Shown: positions 18,661-27,190, counted from the stretch's first letter. The stretch: DNA of 64,000 nt from Marinobacter salinisoli (GCF_017301335.1 NZ_CP071247.1:1426001-1490000); one strand, 5' to 3'. Notes: a model not told the origin generated them from the sequence alone. Made by a program: numbers and translations.

Positions 18661-19065
18661 ATGGCAGACGTCATCAAAGTCCCCGTCTCCTTTGGCGAGG
18701 TGCTCGACAAAATCACCATCCTCGAAATCAAGTCCGAGCGGATCAAGGACGAAGCCAAGCTTGCGAATGTGCGCTTGGAGCTGAAAGAGCTGAGCGAAAC
18801 CTGGAATGACGCGGTTGACGACCAGGGCGCGATTGCGGAGCTCCGGCAGCAGCTGAAGGCTGTCAACGAGGAACTGTGGGTGATCGAAGACGATATCCGC
18901 GACCAGGAAGCCGCCCAGGATTTCGGCACCCGGTTTATTGAGTTGGCGCGAGCTGTCTATGTGACCAACGACAAGCGAGCTGCGATCAAGAAAGAGGTCA
19001 ATCTGGCGCTTGGTTCCCGGTTTGTGGAAGAGAAGTCCTACCAGGATTACACCGCCAGGAAATAA
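18661..19065 (+). CDS. DUF6165 family protein
   Basis: A 134-residue cytoplasmic, charged, helix-rich protein with no signal peptide or membrane segment. It opens MADVIKVPVSFGEVLDKITILEIKSE, and the middle (about 35-95) is a probable coiled coil rich in Glu, Leu and Lys. I recognise it as DUF6165, a conserved family with no known activity that is often found near polysaccharide genes. It is preceded by TTAGGAACAG as ribosome-binding site, follows ilvE by 87 bases and is convergent with the GT9 gene. Its placement suggests a role with LPS genes, but this is inference. Confidence 0.75.
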   Translation: MADVIKVPVSFGEVLDKITILEIKSERIKDEAKLANVRLELKELSETWNDAVDDQGAIAELRQQLKAVNEELWVIEDDIRDQEAAQDFGTRFIELARAVYVTNDKRAAIKKEVNLALGSRFVEEKSYQDYTARK

Positions 19066-19118
19066 TCTCGCCGGCGGTTGTGGGTGTGGCCGGCCAGCTA
19101 AGGCCGGTCGCCGCCTTG

Positions 19119-20150
19119 CTAACCGTTTGACGCTACCCAGCGGTCGAGCATGCCGGTAACGTCTTCAACCGACACCAGTTCCATAGCCCCTTCAAATTCC
19201 GCCTTTGCTCCCCAGCGTGCTTGGGTAACCGTTTTCCCGGTAAATTGCTGCAGTGCCTCCGGATACCGGTTTACACACCACTGGAGCGAATTGTACGGGC
19301 CCGATCGATTCGGGTTGCTGGCGGCAAATACGCCGAGTACATCCGTACCGACTGCGCTGGCAATGTGAGCAGGGCCGGTATCCGGAGCCACCACGAGGTC
19401 TGCTGCCGCCATCAGGGCGGTCAGTTGTTTCAGCGTGTCCTTGCCGCAAATGTTGTGGGCTTGCTCTTCCATGGCGGCCTCGATGGCGCGGCAGTACTCT
19501 GCTTCAAAGGGCGCCGGGCTGCCCACCAGGATGACCTTCATGCCGTGCTGGCGAATGGCATAATCCGCCAACCGGGCATAACGCTCCGCCGGCCAGTTCC
19601 GCAGCGTATGGCTGGCGCAGGGGCTGATCACCAGGTTTTTGGCGCCGCCATCCAGATGCTCTTTGGCAAAGGCGTGGTCCGATTCGCTGAGCGGAATGTG
19701 CCAGCGCGGCGGTGCCGCTTTGAGCCCCAATGGTTCGAGGAAGCTGGCCAGACAGTCGCGAACATGTTGCTCGGGCGCCGGCGCAATGCGGCGATTGATG
19801 AACAGGCTGTGCAGATCTTTGCTTCTGGCGCTGTCATAACCCACCCGGATTTTGGCGCGAATGCAGGCCGCGGCCAGATTGGCACGGAAGGCCACCTGCA
19901 TGTGCAGCAACGCATCGAACGTGCGCCCGTTCATTTTCTGACGCAGCTCTGCATATCCCTTTCGGCCCGCTTTTTTATCAAAAATCACAAACTCAACACC
20001 GGGAAGATCACCGATCAGCTTCGCTTCGATCTTGCCGATGACCCAGGTGATTTTTACGCCGGGGAGTTGCTCCTGAAGGCTCAGAACCACCGGAATTACG
20101 TGGGTGACGTCACCGATCGCAGAGAGGCGAAGAATGCAAATAGAGTTCAT
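19119..20150 (-). CDS. GT9 family LPS heptosyltransferase-like glycosyltransferase
   Basis: GT9 enzymes transfer heptose from ADP-heptose to the LPS inner core. The 343-residue protein (ATG at 20150; an ATG at 20165 is possible) begins ICILRLSAIGDVTHVIPV, the WaaC/WaaF-type N-terminal motif, and carries SPCASHTLRNWP and the donor-site segment VVAPDTGPAHIASAVGT. It is a cytoplasmic GT-B fold enzyme acting at the inner membrane face. It is the only GT9 protein in the window, so a second heptosyltransferase, if present, is elsewhere. The exact acceptor cannot be told from the sequence. Confidence 0.85.
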   Translation of the reverse strand: MNSICILRLSAIGDVTHVIPVVLSLQEQLPGVKITWVIGKIEAKLIGDLPGVEFVIFDKKAGRKGYAELRQKMNGRTFDALLHMQVAFRANLAAACIRAKIRVGYDSARSKDLHSLFINRRIAPAPEQHVRDCLASFLEPLGLKAAPPRWHIPLSESDHAFAKEHLDGGAKNLVISPCASHTLRNWPAERYARLADYAIRQHGMKVILVGSPAPFEAEYCRAIEAAMEEQAHNICGKDTLKQLTALMAAADLVVAPDTGPAHIASAVGTDVLGVFAASNPNRSGPYNSLQWCVNRYPEALQQFTGKTVTQARWGAKAEFEGAMELVSVEDVTGMLDRWVASNG

Positions 20151-20312
20151 TGAGTGCAGGTCCATGACTGGTTCGGCCGCCCACGTGTGGAGCTTGGTGG
20201 CGATTCATTGGTAAACTGGCCGCCATTCTAGCGCACTCGCTGGCGAACGTCCCGACGCCTCCGTAGGCATATCGTTTCTGTCGCTCCACCACTTGCTGAT
20301 CTCTGGGGAATC

Positions 20313-21029
20313 ATGGAGAAAACCGAAGTCCGAAAACGGGAAAACGGCGCCGTGCTGCTGGTTCATCCGGATTTTTCCGAGCGGGTCAATAGCGACTGGT
20401 TTCGACCTGAATTCTGGGGCAATCGCGCTCAACCGGTTGGTAGCGGGGGCAGGGGCGGGGCCTGGTTTCTCGATGCTGATGGCGACCGGATGGTGCTGCG
20501 GGCGTATCGTCGCGGCGGGCTGATTGCCAAGCTGTCGAGCAACGCCTACACCTACACCCGGGAAAAGCAGGTGCGTTCGTTCGCCGAATTTCGGTTGCTG
20601 AATCAGCTGGTCACCATGGGGCTGCCAGTTCCCCGCGCGATCGCGGCGTGGTACCAAAAGCTGTCACCGGTGCAGTATCAGGCCGCCATTATCGTTGAAC
20701 GTCTCGACGATGCCGTGCCACTGGCGGATATTATGGCCGACATGTCCACCGATCAGTGGCACGCGCTCGGCCGGCTGATTCGGCGGTTTCACGATGCCGG
20801 TGTTCGCCATGCGGATCTGAATTGCTTTAACGTGCTGGTGGCCGCAGGAGAATTCCATTTGATTGATTTTGATAAGGGGCAAATCATGCCGCACGGGACC
20901 TCGTCTCGATGGAAAAAAGCGAACCTTGACCGGTTTGCTCGGTCGCTGCGTAAGGTGGCCGGGGATTCCTTCCAGCAGAAAGTGTGGAAGGCTTTCACGC
21001 ACGGATATCAGGGGAGGCCAGTCGCTTGA
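20313..21029 (+). CDS. kdkA: 3-deoxy-D-manno-octulosonic acid kinase
   Basis: KdkA phosphorylates the Kdo residue of the LPS inner core with ATP. The 238-residue protein has the eukaryotic-like lipopolysaccharide kinase fold: a Gly-rich stretch GSGGRGGAWF, RRFHDAGVRHADLNCFNVLV with the catalytic HxDLxxxN pattern, and LIDFDKGQI as the metal-binding DFD segment. GGGGA before the ATG is a good ribosome-binding site. It overlaps the next gene by four bases (TTGA) and leads a string of four coupled genes. It is divergent from the GT9 gene. Its presence implies a phosphorylated Kdo inner core. Confidence 0.92.
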   Translation: MEKTEVRKRENGAVLLVHPDFSERVNSDWFRPEFWGNRAQPVGSGGRGGAWFLDADGDRMVLRAYRRGGLIAKLSSNAYTYTREKQVRSFAEFRLLNQLVTMGLPVPRAIAAWYQKLSPVQYQAAIIVERLDDAVPLADIMADMSTDQWHALGRLIRRFHDAGVRHADLNCFNVLVAAGEFHLIDFDKGQIMPHGTSSRWKKANLDRFARSLRKVAGDSFQQKVWKAFTHGYQGRPVA

Positions 21030-22144
21030 GCAGTCAGCCGGCAAAGCAATCGTTACCTACTGTACTCTGTCTCACGGATGCGTGTGATCGTCCCGAATCC
21101 GAGCTGTTTATTGGCCTTCGAAATGCGGGCTTTGATGTCGATGTGATGTGTAATCCCAAGGGCCGTAATTTTCAGCGTTTGACGGACGAGGGGCTTGTGG
21201 CCCAGCCGATGGCCCTGAAAAGCCGTTTCGACAAGGAGGGCATTGCGGCTATTCGCGAGCAGCTCGCCAGCAAGCGTTATGACATCATTCACGCCTACAA
21301 TCCAAGGGCGCTTGCCTGCGGTTTGAAAGCATCCAAGGGAACCGACATCAAGGTCGTCGCCTACCGTGGCGTGATCGGCAATATCAGCTTCCTCAATCCT
21401 GAGTCCTGGATTACCTTCCTGCATCCCAGAGTCAGCAAAATCATCTGCGTCGCGGACGCCATCAAAGATTACCTGGCGAGCCTGCGTTTTCTGTGGATGA
21501 GCATTCCCGATGCCAAGCTCCAGCGCATCTACAAGGGACATGATCTGAGCTGGTATCAGGCGGAGCCGGCGGACCTGAGGGAATTTGGCGTACCAGAGGG
21601 CGCCTTCGTGGTGTGTTGCACCGGGCGAAACTCGCCGCGTAAGGGCTTTGATGTGCTCATCGAAGCCGTAGGTAAGCTCCCGGCCGATGTGGATGTTCAC
21701 CTGTTGCTGGTGGGCGATGTGATCAACAACGAGGAAATCCAGGCGCTGGCGAGCCAGTCATCCCGCAGCGACAGGATTCATTTCACCGGTTTCCGTACCG
21801 ACGCGCCGGCTATCGCAGCGGCCAGTGATGTTTTCGTGCTGCCCTCGAAAGAACGGGAAGGCCTGCCCAGGGCGGTGATCGAATCCATGGTGTACGCTGT
21901 GCCGCCGCTGGTGACGAGTGTTGGAGGCATGCCTGAACTGGTGGAGGACGGGGTCAGTGGTCTCGTTGTCGAGCCAAATAGTTCCGACGCGCTGTGCCGT
22001 GGCATTGAGCGTCTGTACCGTCATCCGGACCTGCGCAGTGATTTGGGTGCGGCGGCCAGGGCTCGTATCGCCAACCGGTTTCATACCAGTCAGACCGTTC
22101 GTGAAACCGCTGAGATGTACCAGTCTTTAACAGGCAGTGCGTGA
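21026..22144 (+). CDS. GT4 family glycosyltransferase
   Basis: A 372-residue GT-B enzyme. I start it at TTG 21026, which overlaps the kdkA stop as TTGA and sits about ten bases after AGGGGAGG; longer in-frame starts lie inside kdkA. Features include TVLCLTDACDRPESELFIGL at the N-terminus, HAYNPRALACGL, RNSPRKGFDVLIEAV, and the nucleotide-sugar site FVLPSKEREGLPRAVIESM with its E-x7-E pair. GT4 enzymes use varied activated sugars, so donor and acceptor cannot be named. It is translationally coupled to kdkA and to the CDP-glycerol-type gene (TGATG). Confidence 0.88.
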   Translation: MSSQPAKQSLPTVLCLTDACDRPESELFIGLRNAGFDVDVMCNPKGRNFQRLTDEGLVAQPMALKSRFDKEGIAAIREQLASKRYDIIHAYNPRALACGLKASKGTDIKVVAYRGVIGNISFLNPESWITFLHPRVSKIICVADAIKDYLASLRFLWMSIPDAKLQRIYKGHDLSWYQAEPADLREFGVPEGAFVVCCTGRNSPRKGFDVLIEAVGKLPADVDVHLLLVGDVINNEEIQALASQSSRSDRIHFTGFRTDAPAIAAASDVFVLPSKEREGLPRAVIESMVYAVPPLVTSVGGMPELVEDGVSGLVVEPNSSDALCRGIERLYRHPDLRSDLGAAARARIANRFHTSQTVRETAEMYQSLTGSA

Positions 22145-23247
22145 TGCGCCGATATCTGTTTTTTGTCAATCAACCGTATTCCTATTCCATCCTCAGGCCA
22201 CTTCAGGAGGAAATCCGGCGCCGTGGTGATGAGGCGGCCTGGTTCGTAGCGGGTTGCAGCACAGACCCGCTTCGCCCGGATGAGCGGCACCTTAAAACCG
22301 TTTCGGATGTAATGAGCTACAACGCGGACGCAACGTTCGTTCCGGGTGACTGGGTGCCGTATTTCTTTCCGGGGATCAAGGTGGAAGTGTTCCACGGCAT
22401 GGCCCGGAACAAGCGCGGCCATAGCAGTGAGGATGACAGTGATCATTACCGGATTCGAGGCTGGTTTGATCTGTATTGCACGCAGGCTGAGAAAGACACT
22501 GCCAAGTTTCAGGCGTTGGCCCAGCAGCATGGGCACTTTGCCGTCGCGCACACCGGTTGGCCAAAGCTCGACCCACTGCTAAAGAAAGGCGTGCAAGGTG
22601 AACGCCCCAGGGGCGAAGGCGAGCTCCCGGTTGTTTTCTTTGCGTCGACCTTCAGCCGGTCGGTTACCGCGGCACCGGCGCTGGTGGATAAGATCACAGA
22701 GCTGGCTGCCAGTGGTCGGTGGCGGTTTATCGTTACGTTGCATCCGAAGATGGATCCTGCCGTGGTTGATCAGTATCGTCAGCTGGCAGGCCCTCATCTT
22801 CGCTTTGTTGAAAGTGATGAGGATCTGCTGCCGCTTCTTCCCGAAGCTGACATCATGCTCTGTGATACCTCGTCCATCATGTTCGAGTTCATGTTTCTGG
22901 ATCGTCCGGTTGTCACCTTCCGAACCAAGATGCCCGGTCCCTATCTGATTGATGTCGCCGAGGTCGATCGCCTGGAGCCAGCCCTGAGTGAGGCGCTGGC
23001 GCGGCCGGCACCGTTGATGGAGGCCAGCAGAAACCTTTGTCGTGAGCTGCACAGTTTTCGCGATGGCCAGTCCAGTGGCCGGGTTCTGGATGCGGTTGAG
23101 GATTTCTTCACCACTAAGCAGGCCGGCTTGAGCAGAAAGCCACTCAACCTTCTGAGAAAACTGAAGGTACGGCGCCGATTGCGCAAAGAGCTGAAAAAAC
23201 TGAAAAAAATAGACCTCCAGCAGCCTCTTGGAGTGGAGCGCCGGTAA
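22144..23247 (+). CDS. CDP-glycerol glycerophosphotransferase family protein
   Basis: A 367-residue protein of the TagB/TagF-like family, whose members transfer glycerol-phosphate or other polyol-phosphate from CDP-activated donors. The family marks are VEVFHGMARNKRG (acceptor or phosphate region), TLHPKMDP (HPK motif), and MLCDTSSIMFEFMFLDRPV (D-x-SS region that binds CDP-donors). The C-terminus is strongly basic (KLKVRRRLRKELKKLKK), as expected for membrane-surface association. The ATG at 22144 overlaps the previous stop as TGATG. In this LPS setting it may add a phosphoglycerol or similar group to the core or O-chain; this is inference. Confidence 0.8.
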   Translation: MRRYLFFVNQPYSYSILRPLQEEIRRRGDEAAWFVAGCSTDPLRPDERHLKTVSDVMSYNADATFVPGDWVPYFFPGIKVEVFHGMARNKRGHSSEDDSDHYRIRGWFDLYCTQAEKDTAKFQALAQQHGHFAVAHTGWPKLDPLLKKGVQGERPRGEGELPVVFFASTFSRSVTAAPALVDKITELAASGRWRFIVTLHPKMDPAVVDQYRQLAGPHLRFVESDEDLLPLLPEADIMLCDTSSIMFEFMFLDRPVVTFRTKMPGPYLIDVAEVDRLEPALSEALARPAPLMEASRNLCRELHSFRDGQSSGRVLDAVEDFFTTKQAGLSRKPLNLLRKLKVRRRLRKELKKLKKIDLQQPLGVERR

Positions 23248-23248
23248 G

Positions 23249-24268
23249 TTGAAAAATAAATCGTTAGATTTGAATGTTTTCGTGGCTACAACGCCTCTGC
23301 AGCTGATGAGTTGTTCAGAAGCCCGATATCATTTCGGTTGTCCGGAACAGACCTGCCTGCTTGTGCTGGCGAGACCCGATAATCGAGAAACAGAAAAGCA
23401 GATGGCGTTCCTCAGTGACGCGCTTGGGTGGAGAAGCATCGAAACAGTGTTTCTTGGTAAAACCGGTTTTTTGCTCCGACTGGCTGGACTTCTACGCCGG
23501 CTCTCCAAGTCCCCGCCTGAACGTCTTTTTATTGGAAACAAAAATAGCTGGTTTCACGAGGCTTTCTATCGGGCGCTGAAGGCGAATCGTACCCTGTTCG
23601 TTGACGATGGCCTAGCTACGCTGAGGTACTACCGCGCGATCCACGATAAGAGCTTTGATAGTAGGTTGTCCCATGGAAAACATGCCTTGTTATCTGCACT
23701 GCGGGTGCCCCTGCGCCCTTTAAGTGGCGATAATCTAGAGTTTTTCACCTGTTTTCCTCTGGAAAGTTCAGATCGAATTCGTGTCGAAGTTCATGATTTT
23801 CCGGTTTTTCGCCAAACCTTTCACACACAATGCGGTGAGACCGATGCCAGTCCGGTTGTCGCATTTATCGGACAGCCGTTTGGTGCCGGGGACAGACTAG
23901 CTCAGGTCAGGGCTCAGGTGAGTTATGTGGCTGGTCGACATCCGGCTTCTCGCCTTGTGTATTTCATGCATCGAAAGGAGGAGCGTTCGGAGCTTGAGCG
24001 TGAGTTGGCGGAGATTCCAGTGGAAATTCGCCAGACCGGGCGTCCTATCGAAATTGAGGTGGCGACATCTGGTTCAGCTTACCTCGCATTCTACAGCTTT
24101 GCCTCTACGGCATTGTTTACTCTGAAGAAAATATATCCGGCGTCGAAAGTGTATCAAATTGATGATCAAATTTTCGCCGCCCAGTTGCCTTATTACGACG
24201 AAATCGTTGGTATGCTTCACTCTATAGGTGTAGTCAGAACCTCTTTAGAGCAAGTATCGAGCCTCTAG
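23249..24268 (+). CDS. Sialyltransferase/polysialyltransferase-like glycosyltransferase
   Basis: A 339-residue protein resembling the GT52/polysialyltransferase group, which uses CMP-activated sugars. The N-terminus NVFVATTPLQLMSCSEARYH is typical, followed by LFVDDGLATLRYY (the D/E-D-G catalytic motif), YFMHRKEERSE where the usual HP motif is expected, and AFYSFASTALFTL matching the Ser/Thr donor motif. I place the start at TTG 23249, ten bases after GGAG; a TTG at 23228 is possible. No CMP-sialic acid genes are in the window, so the donor may be CMP-Kdo or be made elsewhere. Base composition turns AT-rich here. Confidence 0.65.
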   Translation: MKNKSLDLNVFVATTPLQLMSCSEARYHFGCPEQTCLLVLARPDNRETEKQMAFLSDALGWRSIETVFLGKTGFLLRLAGLLRRLSKSPPERLFIGNKNSWFHEAFYRALKANRTLFVDDGLATLRYYRAIHDKSFDSRLSHGKHALLSALRVPLRPLSGDNLEFFTCFPLESSDRIRVEVHDFPVFRQTFHTQCGETDASPVVAFIGQPFGAGDRLAQVRAQVSYVAGRHPASRLVYFMHRKEERSELERELAEIPVEIRQTGRPIEIEVATSGSAYLAFYSFASTALFTLKKIYPASKVYQIDDQIFAAQLPYYDEIVGMLHSIGVVRTSLEQVSSL

Positions 24269-24435
24269 AACCCCGGCTGGATGTTTGAGAGCATTATTTT
24301 GTGATGATGTGATCGATATGGCCTCGTATTTGTGTACCCTTCTGGTGTTCGCGCTCTACTATGGTATTGGCGAGCCGGGATAACGGGCCTGAAGCACTAG
24401 GACGTGGAGAGTTTTGATTAAGGACACGGACACTG

Positions 24436-25230
24436 ATGATAGGGTTTCCTGATAACGTTGACCTGAAAGTTGTGGTGTTAACTTTGCCCCACTCGGAAGA
24501 TCGACAGGGGAGAATCAGGAATGCTCTGGAAGAAGCAGGGATAGACTTTGAGTTTGTTTGGGGAGTGGATGGAAGAAAGGAACGGGATCCGGTTTTCGAT
24601 CTCTACGACCAATCCAAAAGGCTGAGAGTAAGAGGTAATCCGCTATCTGCCGGCCAACTGGGCTGTTTCGCCGGTCATCGTAACATATGGGCACGTTGCG
24701 TTAACGAAAATAAGAGATACGTGGTCTTTGAAGATGACATTGTCTTTGTCCAGGAGACATTTAAGGCATTTCTGAAAACATTGGAAATTATGCCTCGGCA
24801 TTTCGGGTGCCTCAGGTTGTTTAAGAACAAGACTCGTAATCACCAAGAGTATGAAGTTGCGCGTGTTGGCGATTTCAGCATTCTTCGTTACACCAAAGGT
24901 CCGATGAGCTCCATGGGCTACTATCTGACCCCCGATGCTGCACGCAAATTTTTGGACTGTGTGAGTCCGATCTTCCTCCCGGTTGACATATATATGGACC
25001 GCTACTGGGTTAACGATGTGCCCTGTTTGGGAATAAGTCCTGCCTTTGTATCTCACGACTACAAATTTGAATCCATTATCGGTTACGAACCCAAAACTGG
25101 CCGCCGTCCGTTACTGAATCGATTGAGGCGAGAGTTATTCACGCTGACAGAGAGAATCAGGCGTTTTATTTACAACCTGCGGTTGGAGAAAAAATATCGC
25201 GGGAAAAGGCTGCTCGCTGATGAACGATAG
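24436..25230 (+). CDS. GT25 family LPS glycosyltransferase
   Basis: A 264-residue GT-A fold enzyme of the Lex2B/LgtB-type GT25 family, which typically adds galactose or glucose to LPS outer core. It shows KVVVLTLPHSEDRQGRI at the N-terminus, GQLGCFAGHRNIW, the acidic metal site VVFEDDIVF, and SSMGYYLTPDAARKFL. The C-terminus is basic, with no transmembrane helix. AAGGA lies 11 bases before the ATG. It overlaps the next gene by 11 bases. The donor cannot be specified. The gene is clearly AT-rich compared with flanking core genes, suggesting transfer. Confidence 0.85.
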   Translation: MIGFPDNVDLKVVVLTLPHSEDRQGRIRNALEEAGIDFEFVWGVDGRKERDPVFDLYDQSKRLRVRGNPLSAGQLGCFAGHRNIWARCVNENKRYVVFEDDIVFVQETFKAFLKTLEIMPRHFGCLRLFKNKTRNHQEYEVARVGDFSILRYTKGPMSSMGYYLTPDAARKFLDCVSPIFLPVDIYMDRYWVNDVPCLGISPAFVSHDYKFESIIGYEPKTGRRPLLNRLRRELFTLTERIRRFIYNLRLEKKYRGKRLLADER

Positions 25231-25906
25231 GATACACGCGGTCTGGCTCGGTGAGATGATGCCGCCTCTTGCTCATGCCTGCCTGGACGATTGGAAAAAA
25301 ATGGGGTTCAAGTTCCGGTTGTGGACGGAATCCGATACTGAGGTATTGCAGTGGATAGAGGACTGCCGGTTTGCCAAGGAGTGTTACAGGCGAGGTCTCT
25401 ATGCCTTTGTATCGGATTACCTCCGTTTGAAAGTACTTGAGGCCGAAGGGGGGTTATATCTCGATACGGATGTAACGATTCGACAGAACCCTTTCCCATT
25501 ATTCGCCGGAGCAAAGTTCGCCGTTGGATACGAAACAGAAGAATATTTAGGGACAGCGGCAATATACTCCGAGAAGGACTCCCGGATTTTATCTGAGCTC
25601 ATTCGCTTTTATGAAGAAGGCATCTGGAAAACGGACCTTTACATTGGGCCTCAGGTCGTTACCTACCTGATAAAGGATCAGCAGCTTTCGAACCTCGAAA
25701 ACTGTGTTCTTCTGCCAAGGCACTGTTTCTATCCGTACAGCCAGGAACCTCTGAATTTTGAGTGCCCCGAGGAAAGCTATCTGGTGCACTGGTTTCAGCA
25801 CAGTTGGAAGAAAATGCCAGGTATGGTGTTCCTGAAGTCGAAACACCTTGGTTTCTGGGGCAAACTCTATGTTTGGCAAAAATACCTATTTCGCAGCATC
25901 TTCTGA
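25220..25906 (+). CDS. GT32-type glycosyltransferase with DXD motif
   Basis: A 228-residue protein with the Gly_transf_sug pattern: MNDRIHAVWLGEMMPP at the N-terminus, YAFVSDYLRLKVLEAEGGLY followed by LDTDVTI (the DXD metal/nucleotide-sugar site), and a late VHWFQHSW motif. Such enzymes add hexoses to capsule or LPS. It overlaps the GT25 gene by 11 bases, indicating coupling, and its 3' end overlaps the convergent O-antigen-ligase gene by 21 bases. It is AT-rich like its neighbours. Confidence 0.83.
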   Translation: MNDRIHAVWLGEMMPPLAHACLDDWKKMGFKFRLWTESDTEVLQWIEDCRFAKECYRRGLYAFVSDYLRLKVLEAEGGLYLDTDVTIRQNPFPLFAGAKFAVGYETEEYLGTAAIYSEKDSRILSELIRFYEEGIWKTDLYIGPQVVTYLIKDQQLSNLENCVLLPRHCFYPYSQEPLNFECPEESYLVHWFQHSWKKMPGMVFLKSKHLGFWGKLYVWQKYLFRSIF

Positions 25907-27190
25907 GGCAGAGCCCTGTACTTTTGAGAATCTGAAACTGTAGATAATTCCAAAAAACACGGAATAGATATAGACGCCGTTTGCGGCGTAGAAGTAGGAC
26001 TCAAAGAAATTAACCGTGATCCAGAAAGCCAGCACCACCATTGAAAAGACTTTCCAGGTCTTTTGCACCGCTGGTTCTCGGACCGCATGGATAACCGGGT
26101 AAAACATCAGGAAGTAGACCAGTATCCCACCCACAACTCCAAAGCTGACAAAGGTCTCAACGTGCGAGCTGTGCAGGTGGGTAAAGTTTTTCTGGACGTA
26201 CTCCGGAAACCTTTCACCCTCAGCTATTACCAGCTCTCTCGCATCCTCGCCGCTTCCCAGAATTGGGCGCTGCGCAATCCAGTCCAACCCTTCCAGCCAC
26301 AGATGGATGCGAATGCCGACGCTGCTGAATTTAGAGATCGAATCGAGATCCAGCTCCGCTACCTGCTCAATGGTTTCCAGTTCAGCCGCAAGGCGCTTCT
26401 CGACAATGGCAAGATTCGATAGGGACCCTAGCAATACCGCAAAAGCCAGATACCCGGCAACGAGTCCGCGAACACTGATCCGAGAGTTCGGGAGTAATTT
26501 GAGTGCCAACGGCGCCAGGAAAAGGCAAACAAACAGCGCCAGCCAGACTTGTCTTGATTGTGTGATCACAATGATCAGTATGAAAAACAGAGCAGCCAAG
26601 GCGGCCAATACTTTTCTTGCCAGGTTCAGAGGGCGCGACAGTTTGAGCTTTGCAACGAACAAGAAGGCCGCGGCAATAAACCCGAAGCCAGCAAACAGTG
26701 AGGTATGTTGCGCGTTGACGAGATCAAAGCTGATGCGAGCGCCCTGGATCCCCCGCGTGATATCTCCCATAAAATCGGGTGAATGACTCACGTAAATGCT
26801 CAAAACGCTAGAGCAGTAGGCCAGGAGAACGGCCGAAATTCTGTCGTTTCGCCCTTGGATCCAGTAGGCGATAAACCAGAAAAAGAAGAAGTCGTAAAAG
26901 AAAAACGGAGATGGGGAATCTTTCGCGAGATCCGGAATTTGCAGTCGGCTATTGAGCCAGCTGACTACCGGAATGATCAGGGACACGAAGAACGCGACAA
27001 CTATCGGGTCTTTTTTTATTGGCCGCGAACTGAAGTAAATCGAAGCGAAGGTCCCCAGAACGGCCAGGAATATGAAGACATCACCCACATCACGGTGAAA
27101 CCGCTTAAAAAATACAAAGCCCAGGACACAAAAGAACATCAAGGAAGAGAATTTTCGTCCCTGAACAATCGATTCGAATTTTGTGGTCAA
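25886..27190 (-). CDS. O-antigen ligase/polymerase family membrane protein
   Basis: A 434-residue inner-membrane protein with about ten hydrophobic helices and a large periplasmic loop (about 270-350) containing IRIHLWLEGLDWIAQRPILGSGE and the histidine segment FTHLHSSHVETFVSFG. This is the Wzy_C layout shared by WaaL ligases, which join O-antigen to lipid A-core, and by Wzy-type polymerases. The sequence alone does not separate ligase from polymerase. It is the last gene of a minus-strand run manC, lpxL-like, ligase-GT2 fusion, then this gene. It is AT-rich, with its 3' end overlapping the GT32 gene. Confidence 0.82.
   Translation of the reverse strand: MTTKFESIVQGRKFSSLMFFCVLGFVFFKRFHRDVGDVFIFLAVLGTFASIYFSSRPIKKDPIVVAFFVSLIIPVVSWLNSRLQIPDLAKDSPSPFFFYDFFFFWFIAYWIQGRNDRISAVLLAYCSSVLSIYVSHSPDFMGDITRGIQGARISFDLVNAQHTSLFAGFGFIAAAFLFVAKLKLSRPLNLARKVLAALAALFFILIIVITQSRQVWLALFVCLFLAPLALKLLPNSRISVRGLVAGYLAFAVLLGSLSNLAIVEKRLAAELETIEQVAELDLDSISKFSSVGIRIHLWLEGLDWIAQRPILGSGEDARELVIAEGERFPEYVQKNFTHLHSSHVETFVSFGVVGGILVYFLMFYPVIHAVREPAVQKTWKVFSMVVLAFWITVNFFESYFYAANGVYIYSVFFGIIYSFRFSKVQGSASEDAAK

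Noticed and set aside
19071..19110. GC-rich hairpin between the DUF6165 gene and the convergent GT9 gene
   Set aside because: No T-run on either side and the repeat is made of short CCGG palindromes, so a terminator call is not supported.
24318..24383. A 21-residue hydrophobic micro-ORF (MASYLCTLLVFALYYGIGEPG) in the gap before the GT25 gene
   Set aside because: No ribosome-binding site and too short to separate from chance in an AT-rich spacer; it could be a relic of a lost gene.
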